Source of the DNA: Paenibacillus camelliae
Lineage (GTDB): Bacteria > Bacillota > Bacilli > Paenibacillales > Paenibacillaceae
Reading direction: 5' to 3'
Length of the DNA: 64,000 bases
Assembly: GCF_023715345.1 (NCBI RefSeq)
Contig: NZ_JAMBNY010000013.1
Span: 51,828-115,827 of the forward strand
The position numbers and the translations under genes were made by a program. Under the pieces are notes generated by a model. That model searched no databases. It was not told the DNA's origin and worked only from the letters and a program-made list of their open reading frames with translations. Below, piece after piece: positions 23,866-32,200 of this stretch (its first letter is position 1; the number at the start of each line of letters is the position of its first letter).

Positions 23866-25362
23866 TTAGCCGCGGAAAGCAACCAGTTGATCGTTCATCT
23901 CTTTCGTTTGAGCGTAAACTTGCTGATATACGCGGAATAGCGATTCATATGTTGCAACAGCTTCTGGGTTAGGCTCGTAGCTATCTGCATGCTTCACGAA
24001 TTGATCAGCACATGCCTCTAAGCTTTCAAACCAACCGCAGCCATATGCAGCAAGCATAGCGGCACCAAGGCCAGGACCTTGCTCATTTTCAAGCGAAACA
24101 ACCGTCGCATTGAAAATATCAGCCTGCATTTGCAGCCATGTTGGGTTCTGTGCACCACCACCGATGGACACAACTTTATCAACCGTTTTACCAGCTTGGC
24201 GGAACATATCAACCGACTCGTTCAAGCTGAATGTGATGCCCTCCATTACTGCACGAGCAAAATGAATGCGCTCATGTGTACCGTCAACACCGATAAAGCT
24301 AGCACGAATATTTGGATCAGCATGTGGCGTACGCTCACCAACAAGGTAAGGCGTGAACAGCAAGCCGTTAGAACCAGGCTTCACATTTTCAATTCCAGCT
24401 AGCATTTCATCGAATGATTCGTTAGGAGCAAATGTTTTCTTGAACCAGCTTAGCGAGTAACCAGCTGCAAGCGTTACCCCCATCGCGTAGAAGGAATCTT
24501 CTTTACCATGGTTGAAGAAATGAACCTTGCCACCAAAATCCTTCGTTTTATCATTTTCATAGGAAAGAATAACACCTGACGTACCGATACTGCTTAGCGT
24601 TAAGCCTTCTGACAGAATGCCTGCTCCAATCGCTCCGCATGCGTTATCTGCACCACCTGCAAATACTTTCGTCTCTGCAGATAGTCCTGTTTGAGAAGCA
24701 ACCTCTGGCAGCAATGTGCCAACCAAGCCATGAGATTCAACAAGCGCTGGGCAGAAGCTTTCAGGCAAGTTGAATGCGCTTAATACTTCCTTGCTCCATT
24801 TTTTATTAGCAACATCAAGCATTAATGTACCTGCTGCATCGGAATAATCCATATGAAGCTCGCCAGTTAAGCGATAACGTACATAATCCTTCGGAAGCAC
24901 AAAGATTGTTGCTTGATCGAACAAATCCTTCTCGTGCTGACGCACCCATAAAATCTTCGGCAGCGTAAAGCCTTCAAGCGCCGGGTTACGTGTCACGCTT
25001 AATAGCGTATCACCAAGCACCTGCTCGATTTCGCGGCATTGCTCAGTCGTGCGCGTGTCATTCCATAGAATTGCAGGACGAACAACCTCGCCGTTAGCGT
25101 TTAATAGAACAAGACCGTGCATTTGACCAGAGAAGCTAATGCCTTCAATCGAAGAAGCATCGATTCCTGCAGCAGAAGCTACTTCCTTCATTGCTTCAAT
25201 CGTAGCAGTCACCCAATCCTCTGGCTTTTGCTCACTCCAGCTTGGACGGTCATGAAATAAAGGATAGCTGCGCGTAGCTTCAGCAGCAATTTTCCCATTG
25301 CGATCCATAAGAAGCGTCTTAACCGCACTTGTCCCAAGATCGACACCGATAACATAGCTCAT
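23866..25362 (-). CDS. xylB: Xylulokinase
   Basis: FGGY-family sugar kinase, 498 aa, phosphorylating D-xylulose to xylulose-5-phosphate for the pentose phosphate pathway. The ATP-binding start is GVDLGTSAVKTLLMD (Asp8). The xylulose-binding segment is SGQMHGLV, and the catalytic base is Asp239 in GGADNACGAIG. The C-terminal adenosine motif is SIGGGAQNPTWLQMQAD. It is downstream of xylA on the same strand with 203 bp between, a gap filled by three hairpins. GGAGG precedes ATG 25362. Confidence 0.96.
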   Translation of the reverse strand: MSYVIGVDLGTSAVKTLLMDRNGKIAAEATRSYPLFHDRPSWSEQKPEDWVTATIEAMKEVASAAGIDASSIEGISFSGQMHGLVLLNANGEVVRPAILWNDTRTTEQCREIEQVLGDTLLSVTRNPALEGFTLPKILWVRQHEKDLFDQATIFVLPKDYVRYRLTGELHMDYSDAAGTLMLDVANKKWSKEVLSAFNLPESFCPALVESHGLVGTLLPEVASQTGLSAETKVFAGGADNACGAIGAGILSEGLTLSSIGTSGVILSYENDKTKDFGGKVHFFNHGKEDSFYAMGVTLAAGYSLSWFKKTFAPNESFDEMLAGIENVKPGSNGLLFTPYLVGERTPHADPNIRASFIGVDGTHERIHFARAVMEGITFSLNESVDMFRQAGKTVDKVVSIGGGAQNPTWLQMQADIFNATVVSLENEQGPGLGAAMLAAYGCGWFESLEACADQFVKHADSYEPNPEAVATYESLFRVYQQVYAQTKEMNDQLVAFRG

Positions 25363-25378
25363 TAAAAACCCTCCTAAA

Positions 25379-25487
25379 GCGTTTCGCTTCTTCTATGAAT
25401 ATGCTTCCTTGCAGCGAAACGCCGCTTCGAAAGCATTTACTTTGCGTTTCGCTCTATCTTTGAATAAGCTTCCTAGCAGCAAAACGC
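25379..25487. repeat. Duplicated hairpin element between xylA and xylB
   Basis: Two tandem copies, 65 bp apart. Copy 1 (25379-25422) has GCGTTTCGCT pairing perfectly with AGCGAAACGC. Copy 2 (25444-25487) has GCGTTTCGCT with AGCAAAACGC (one mismatch). The loops share GAATA-AGCTTCCT-like sequence. In the xylAB mRNA they would form two stem-loops directly before the xylB ribosome site. Confidence 0.8.
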
Positions 25488-25499
25488 TGCGTGAGTTCA

Positions 25500-25530
25500 A
25501 ATACAGCTCGTCACAAGGACGAGCTGTATT
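25500..25530 (-). terminator. Perfect hairpin after xylA (possible partial terminator)
   Basis: AATACAGCTCGTC pairs with GACGAGCTGTATT over a 5-nt loop. No T run follows on the minus strand, so it may stabilise the xylA 3' end or reduce xylB expression rather than stop transcription. Confidence 0.6.
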
Positions 25531-25565
25531 GGTATAACCTATGAATGTTTTAATCGTTATGCGTA

Positions 25566-26879
25566 TTAAACGCTGAAGATAACTTCGCTTAGACGTAGAC
25601 GTAGGTTTTCGATACGTCCAGATTTGTTGCGAGGTACAGGGTTAGTTAAAGCATATGCTTCAAGATCTTTAAGCGTTGTTTTACCTGCAACAACATCAGC
25701 ACCAAGACCTTCTTTGAACGTTGCATATTTATCTTCGATCACGCTATCAAGTACTTTTTCGTCGATAAGTTTTGCAGCAGCTTTCAAGCCCCATGCAAAG
25801 CTATCCATACCAGCGATATGAGCTAGTGCTAGATCGTCCATTTGGAAGGAAGAACGACGAACTTTAGCGTCAAAGTTAACGCCACCGCGGCCAAGACCGC
25901 CAGCTTTTAGTACTTCGTACATTGTTAGAGTAGTAGAGTATAGATCTGTTGGGAACTCATCTGTATCCCAGCCAAGTAGCATATTACCTTGGTTAGCATC
26001 TAGAGAACCAAGCATGCCGTTAATAGCAGCTACACGGATTTCATGCTCAAATGTATGGCCAGCAAGCGTTGCATGGTTAGCTTCAAGGTTTAGCTTGAAT
26101 TTATCTTCTAGGCCGTAAGTTTTAAGGAATGAAATTGTTGTTGCAGCATCAAAGTCATATTGATGGCTAGTTGGCTCTTTTGGTTTAGGCTCGATTAGGA
26201 ATTGTGCATCAAAGCCAATTTCTTGTGCATAATCAACTGCCATATGGTAGAAGCGTGCCAAGTTATCAAGCTCTAGCTTCATGTCTGTGTTTAGTAGAGA
26301 CTCGTAACCTTCACGACCGCCCCAGAATACATAGTTTTCAGCGCCAAGCTCTTTACCGATCTCAAGACCTTTTTTAACTTGAGCTGCTGCATAAGCGTAA
26401 GAATCGATGTTAGCTGCAGTAGCTGCACCGTGTACATAACGCGGGTTTGTAAAGTTGTTAGCTGTGTTCCATAGAAGCTTTTTGCCAGTAGATTTTTGGT
26501 AGTCCTTCAGCATGGCAACGATTACATCAAGGTTCTTGAAAGACTCTTGAAGTGTTGCGCCTTCTGGAGCGATATCTACATCATGGAAGCAGTAGAATGG
26601 AATGTTTAGCTTTTCCATAAATTCAAAGTTTGCTTCTACGCGAGCTTTTGAACGATCAAGACCGTCGAATTTATCCCAAGTACGAACCATTGTGCCAGCA
26701 CCGAACGGATCTGTACCGTTAGCATTAAAAGTATGCCAGTATGCTACTGCAAAACGAAGATGCTCTTCCATTGTTTTACCGAATACAACCTCAGATGGAT
26801 TGTAATGTTTGAATGCAAATGGGTTTTTAGATGTTTTACCTTCAAATTGAACTTTATTAAGATCAGTGAAATAAGTCAT
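25566..26879 (-). CDS. xylA: Xylose isomerase
   Basis: Converts D-xylose to D-xylulose, 437 aa, class II type. The active site is complete: His99 and Asp102 ([10 protein letters not shown]), Trp and Arg in FWGGREGYE, Glu230 and Lys232 ([10 protein letters not shown]), and Glu266 and His269 ([11 protein letters not shown]). GGAGGAGT lies just before ATG 26879. The promoter overlaps a xyl-type operator at 26940-26964, so XylR should repress it in the absence of xylose. Together with xylB it forms the standard isomerase pathway. No xylose transporter is present in the window. Confidence 0.97.
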   Translation of the reverse strand: MTYFTDLNKVQFEGKTSKNPFAFKHYNPSEVVFGKTMEEHLRFAVAYWHTFNANGTDPFGAGTMVRTWDKFDGLDRSKARVEANFEFMEKLNIPFYCFHDVDIAPEGATLQESFKNLDVIVAMLKDYQKSTGKKLLWNTANNFTNPRYVHGAATAANIDSYAYAAAQVKKGLEIGKELGAENYVFWGGREGYESLLNTDMKLELDNLARFYHMAVDYAQEIGFDAQFLIEPKPKEPTSHQYDFDAATTISFLKTYGLEDKFKLNLEANHATLAGHTFEHEIRVAAINGMLGSLDANQGNMLLGWDTDEFPTDLYSTTLTMYEVLKAGGLGRGGVNFDAKVRRSSFQMDDLALAHIAGMDSFAWGLKAAAKLIDEKVLDSVIEDKYATFKEGLGADVVAGKTTLKDLEAYALTNPVPRNKSGRIENLRLRLSEVIFSV

Positions 26880-26921
26880 GGAAGTAACTCCTCCTTAAAT
26901 TGAGTAATTAACCTTGGACTA

Positions 26922-26964
26922 AGAATAACACAACTACACTTAGTTTGTCTATTAAACAAAGTAA
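26922..26964 (-). promoter_or_regulatory. xylA promoter with XylR operator
   Basis: The inverted repeat TTAGTTTGT ... AACAAAGTAA (26940-26964) closely resembles the B. subtilis xyl operator (TTAGTTTGTTT-centred). On the minus strand a -35 TAGACA (26951-26946) and a -10 TATTCT (26927-26922) are 18 bp apart, and the operator covers the -35. This is the classical repressor arrangement. Confidence 0.82.
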
Positions 26965-27135
26965 GATTTATTAAAATTTTTTTTAGCCTAATTTTGGTTG
27001 ATAGATTTCCCTCTATAGCAAGGCTTTAAAACTTTACTTATCTCATTGCCGTCTAATGTTTATGTAAATAAATTACAAATCCTTTACATCTAATGAATGC
27101 GTATAGATTACAAAATGACATTGGAGGCTATCGCT

Positions 27136-27798
27136 ATGAGGAATAAACGGGTTCAGTCTATACTTGTCCTCTTGTTCATAACTACGTTAAGTGTCGTAGC
27201 AGCCTGTCAAACTTCACCCCCACCATCTACAGTCACTTCTATAGGCAGCCCTCCAGGGAGTCATCCCAACTTTAGTCAAACTCTGGGAGAAACGAAATGT
27301 GCTATCTATGCTGATATGATGGTTTTACCTTTCGAGGAGGCGATCCAGGAAGCAGATCTTGTCGTAAAGCTAAGTATTGAGCAAGCCCTTGAAGAGTTCG
27401 ACTCGCCAACCCATAAAACGCTTTATGAGGCTAGTGTGCTGAATGTAGTGAAGGGTGACAAGGAGCTTACAACGATCCATGTGTTACAAGCAGGAAACAG
27501 TAAATGCTCATTTAATGACAACCCATTATTTATGCCTGGTGAGCAGTACTATCTCATTCTCAATAAAGCTTCGGGGAACAATCCAGTAGAAAGATTTTAT
27601 ATTCAAGGTGAAGAAACAGGTATGTATAAAGTGCTAGAGGATGGCTATATCGTAAAACTCGCCCATAGGGACAGTTATCTATCTGATATTATCGATACTA
27701 CCCTCACATCCGAGCTGCAAGCTAACTATGATGAACCGATTATGGTATTTACTGAACAGCAGTTTATGGATAAAGTTATCCAACTGCTTGATGAATAG
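27136..27798 (+). CDS. Lipoprotein of unknown function
   Basis: 220-aa exported lipoprotein: signal peptide MRNKRVQSILVLLFI and lipobox VAAC with Cys24. A short Pro/Ser/Gly-rich linker is followed by a compact domain (about 55-220) with two further cysteines (GETKCAIYAD and NSKCSFNDN) that could pair. Segments such as VLNVVKGDKELTTIHVL and PGEQYYLILNK suggest a beta-sandwich, but I know no name for it. GGAGG lies 8 nt before ATG 27136; the frame from 27097 has no ribosome site. It lies between divergent xylA and xylR, on the xylR strand. A xylose-related role is not supported by sequence. Confidence 0.75.
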   Translation: MRNKRVQSILVLLFITTLSVVAACQTSPPPSTVTSIGSPPGSHPNFSQTLGETKCAIYADMMVLPFEEAIQEADLVVKLSIEQALEEFDSPTHKTLYEASVLNVVKGDKELTTIHVLQAGNSKCSFNDNPLFMPGEQYYLILNKASGNNPVERFYIQGEETGMYKVLEDGYIVKLAHRDSYLSDIIDTTLTSELQANYDEPIMVFTEQQFMDKVIQLLDE

Positions 27799-27812
27799 CC
27801 TATTATGTCCTA

Positions 27813-27877
27813 AACTTAATTTATCTGTTAAACTAAGTTATTTATATGCTATACTGTTTTTACATTAAGTTTAGGAC
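27813..27877 (+). promoter_or_regulatory. xylR promoter and autoregulatory operator
   Basis: AACTTAATTTA and TAAACTAAGTT form an inverted repeat at 27813-27839 with the same core as the xylA operator. A -10 TATACT lies at 27850-27855 with a weak -35 (about GTTAAA) inside the operator. A further half-site, ATTAAGTTTAGG (27864-27875), is the inverse of CCTAAACTTAAT at 27809-27820, giving a second, wider palindrome across the promoter. Confidence 0.7.
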
Positions 27878-27889
27878 GGGGGAAGTTCG

Positions 27890-29053
27890 TTGAAGTCGAA
27901 AGCAACAGGAGATCTTGCATTAGTAAAGAAAATGAATTCCTATATTGTATTCCACTGTATTCGCAAGCATTCACCTGTTTCTAGGGCACAAATTTCCGAG
28001 CTTACAGGCTTGAACAAAGCGACCGTATCAAGTCTCGTTAATGAGCTTCTTGAGAACAATCTAGTGATAGAGATCGGTCCTGGTGAATCCAGCGGAGGAC
28101 GCAAGCCCGTGCTCTTACTGTTTAATGAACGGGCCGGTTATGCCATTGGTGTTGATTTGGGAGTTAACTATATACGTAGTGTCCTTGTCGATCTGAACGG
28201 AAACATTATTGAAGAACGCTATGAGAAGCTTAAGCAAAAGCAGCGTGAGCTCGCTTTCGATACATTGACTGCTAATATTGATGCATTGATCAAACAAGTA
28301 CCAGATAGCACTTACGGCGTTGTCGGCATAGGAGTTGGAGCACCCGGCATTGTTGATCAGGATGGCAATATATTATTTGCTCCAAATATGAAATGGCGCG
28401 AGGTTCCGCTGCAAAGCATGCTATCAGAACGGTATCAGCTGCCTGTCATCATTGATAATGAAGCAAATGCGGGCGCACAGGGTGAGCAAAAGTATGGTGC
28501 TGGTCAAGGCATTCGCAATCTAGTTTATCTCAGTGTCGGCTATGGTATTGGTTCAGGCATGATCCTTGATAAGGAGCTGTATAAAGGTACATCCGGCTTT
28601 TCAGGTGAATTGGGTCATCTTTCGATATCATTTGATGGCAAGGAATGCAGCTGTGGAAACTTAGGCTGCTGGGAGCTTTATGCTTCGGAGAAGGCTTTGC
28701 TTGAAGAAGCTTCTCATCTAGGCTACGAAGGCTTGGATGAGCTTATTGCCGCAGCACAGCTAGGTAATGAAGATGTGCTGAAGCTTTTCGATCATATCGG
28801 CCGTTTTCTTGGCATCGGCATAGCCAACATTATTAATACCCTTAATCCAGATTGCGTAATGATCGGTAATCGCATGAGCAGTGCGGAGCAGTGGATCATG
28901 CCTGCTATACAACAAACGGTACAGCAGCGTGCCCTTTCCTTTCATAGCGAAGCGCTCAAAATTCTGTTTGCCGAGCTGAAAGAACATTCCGCTGTGCGCG
29001 GGGCGGCATATTATGCTATCGATCGTTTTTATGAGCAGTTCAAAGCGATATAG
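27890..29053 (+). CDS. xylR: Xylose repressor XylR, ROK family
   Basis: DNA-binding ROK-family repressor, 387 aa. The N-terminal winged helix-turn-helix is SRAQISELTGLNKATVSSLVNELL (about 27-50), followed by the sugar-kinase-like fold GVDLGVNYIRSVLVDLNG. The ROK zinc motif is CSCGNLGCWE, and the signature region includes GIGVGAPGIVDQDG. It is xylose-responsive by homology and by the xyl-type operators before xylA and before itself. The TTG start at 27890 has GGGGGAAG 4 nt upstream. It is divergent from xylAB with one lipoprotein gene intervening. Confidence 0.92.
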   Translation: MKSKATGDLALVKKMNSYIVFHCIRKHSPVSRAQISELTGLNKATVSSLVNELLENNLVIEIGPGESSGGRKPVLLLFNERAGYAIGVDLGVNYIRSVLVDLNGNIIEERYEKLKQKQRELAFDTLTANIDALIKQVPDSTYGVVGIGVGAPGIVDQDGNILFAPNMKWREVPLQSMLSERYQLPVIIDNEANAGAQGEQKYGAGQGIRNLVYLSVGYGIGSGMILDKELYKGTSGFSGELGHLSISFDGKECSCGNLGCWELYASEKALLEEASHLGYEGLDELIAAAQLGNEDVLKLFDHIGRFLGIGIANIINTLNPDCVMIGNRMSSAEQWIMPAIQQTVQQRALSFHSEALKILFAELKEHSAVRGAAYYAIDRFYEQFKAI

Positions 29054-29135
29054 TCAGCTGTATAACGTATGATGTCATTGCGATTACCAAGCGTATAGTT
29101 AAATTATTCAAGTAGGTTTTCATCGATACGAGCGC

Positions 29136-29184
29136 AAAAAAATCCCGAGAGATGCTAAGCACATAGCTTCTCTCGGGATTTTTT
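29136..29184. terminator. Strong bidirectional terminator between xylR and the PKD operon
   Basis: AAAAAATCCCGAGAGA pairs with TCTCTCGGGATTTTTT around a 16-nt loop, with A and T tracts on the two sides. It serves both converging units. Confidence 0.92.
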
Positions 29185-29274
29185 GTTGTTCTGTTCGAAT
29201 ACTCAGAGTTAGTCGTTTTATTTTCCTTCTTGTCTTGTTGGCTTATTTACTGTCTTATTTACTGTCTTATTTCC

Positions 29275-32200
29275 TCATTTCCAGCGATGCACTCCGGCTA
29301 GCTCACTCGCTTTACCGATAATTTCGATGTCGACATCGTGCTGCTTGATAACACCATTCGAATAGTGCACATTAAACGTAAACGTATGCTTGCCACGAGC
29401 CAGGTTGCTAAAGGCTTCCTCCCACATGCTGCCAGTCCATCGTAAATCCTTCTCATAGGAGAGCTCTACTGAGGTTCCTGTTGTTTGAAGTAGTACGGAC
29501 ACATTCACTGCATAGGTTGTACTGCCCGCTTCAGCGTGATCGGCTAATGTTGTATCGGCAGAAAGCATGAAGCGTTCTCCGCTGTAAAACTGCAGTGGCA
29601 GCCATTGCTTAGAGCTATCTGCTGGTAAAGATTCATTATACTTATTTCTATGGCTTTCCCATGTTTCAGTATGAGCGACCTGTCCGACAATGCTAAGCTG
29701 TCCAACCTGAATCGTTCGTGTTAGCTTAACAGGCTCAGACTTTGAATCCGTAACCACCTGTTCAATATGATAGCTCCCCGGCAAAAGCTGCGATAGCGTG
29801 AACGCATCACTATTATATTTGCTGCAAGGGACGATATAATAACTGGATGCGTTGGGATAATAGCTTTTCTGACCATCGGGTGCAGTAACCGTATACCGAA
29901 TGGACAGTGTATCAAGGTCCAGATCGTCAACCGCATGCCTGATTTTTAGTTGATCTCCTTCATAAATGACGACTGGTGAATGCGTAAAGCCTGCAGTTGG
30001 TGGGCGATTAAGCTGTAAATAAAAGTACTTGTCCACTGAATAGTCGCTCCACTCATAGCCATCGTAAACACGTACTGCTACGCGATATATCGGCCCTTCT
30101 GATAGCCAACCATTAGGAATCGTAAAGTATTTATTAACAGTTGTTGTGGCTGCTGTTGTGCGCAGCACCGTTCCCGCTTGGTTTTTCAGCTGCAGCTGGT
30201 ATTGTACCTGCGGATCGTTGTCTGCGTCCGTCATCGTCCAGCGAATGGTAGGATTTAGCGTATTAAATTCTGTTGCCGTTGCTGTGCTTGTACCGCTTGG
30301 CTGCGTCACTTCTGCTTTCGGCGCGCGGTTGACAATGTAAATCTTCTTCACGATGGAATCTGAAGCACCGTCATTGTCCGTCACTGTATGACGAATATCG
30401 AATGTGCCAATGGAGCTGAATGAACGAATAAAGTCTGCATCCGTACTTAGTGTTAATGGTGATAATCCGTCTCTAAGCAGCTCATAACGATAAGCTTCGA
30501 TCCAGCCATCATAATCTGTTCCTAGACTCTTAAAGTCAATGTTAACGTTACGATAGGCCGTAATTGGAGTTCGTGTAAAATCAGCGACTGGTCGCTTGTT
30601 GAGTATTGAAAATTTAATTTTATCTACTTCGCTCTCAGCGCCTAACTGATCTTGTACCCAATGTTCCATCGTATGAGTGCCTTTTTCGTCAAGCTTGATA
30701 TTGGATAGATTCTTATCATAGTAAGAAATTACTTTGCCACTAGGTGTAGTCAGCTTCCAAAAATATTTCAAACTGCTTCGATCCTCGCTATCAGGATCAT
30801 CACTATTTGCTGTAAAATTATACGGTTCGTCAACATAACCATAGACAGGATAGCTTATAATTTCAGCTGTTGGAATTTGATTGAGTACCTGGAAGCTATG
30901 CGTCATATAACTTTCAGCCCCTAGCGGATCTGTAGCTCGTAGCTCCAAGGACCATGTACCAACAGCATCTTTACCTAGACCACGATCACGTATGCGAAAT
31001 GAAACATCCTTTGTTGTTCCAAGACTATACGTTTTATCTCCTTTCATTAATCTCCACCTGTAGGTGACGGCATCACCATCAAGATCGGGATTTTCCGTTA
31101 TATTCAAGACTGTATTCATTGTATCTCGATACGTAGTCGTTAATGGCTCAAATTGAGCAATCGGTGCATGGTTCACAACATCAGCATAATCCTGATACCA
31201 AGACGACCATAAACCTTCACTATCTTGTACTCGCAATCGAATCTGATACGTGCCTAGCTGATTTAGTCCTGCATTAATAGCTGCGTTTTTAATCTCATTA
31301 CCTGTTGGTGTGCTGCCTTTTGTAAGCAGCTGTTTTCCCTCTTTTGAAACAATCCACTCTCTTGTAATAATAGGATCACCGTCGGGATCATAGGATTGGT
31401 CAGTGAGCGTAAAGTTTTTGCTCCATGAAACCGATTTGGGATTTACGATAAAGCGTGCCACCGGCGGTTGGTTGCTATCCTTCGTTGTCACAAATTTGAT
31501 GACCTCATTGGACCAGGCACCGTCTCTATCCTTAACCTTAAGCGACACTAGATAGTCCGTATTGGCTGCCAGTGTCGTTGGTGGCGATCCCATCGTCCAA
31601 TCTATATCATCAGCCTTTTTCCACTTCCAGACTGCCGTTACAATTCCTTTATTGCGCTCAGAATAACGATCTAAATCGTAAGATAGATCAACAATCGTTA
31701 ACTTTCTACTTGTATTCACCGTAGCTGTAAAATCCGCTACGGGCGCTCTATGAACAAACAGTACTAGCCTCGACAGTGAATCTAAGCTCCACTCTCGATA
31801 GTTAGCAAACGCTGCATTCGTGCTTGGATTATCCTGAACCTGGACAACCAATTCATACTTACCTACTTTTGTGAATTTCGTAGTTGGTGTAGGCTGATAT
31901 TGTCCTGTTCCTGCCATGACACCGGTGTGATTTTCATAAACTGTAGGGTCATGTGTTGTTTTGAAGCGTTCGTTAAATTTCGGATCATTTTCAGCATCTT
32001 CATAGAACGTATTAAGTAGCAGATCAGAGCTATAGGAGCCTGTCTCCTGATCGTAGTTGAGCACTAAGGTATCTGTCACTCGTTTAGGATTCTTAACAGC
32101 GGTGTCCTTGATATGCTTTGCGATGACGGTTTTAATTGCACTCATAGATGTGCTGCTCGTAAATACACCACCACTTTTATTAGTAGCAATTAAGCTTTCA

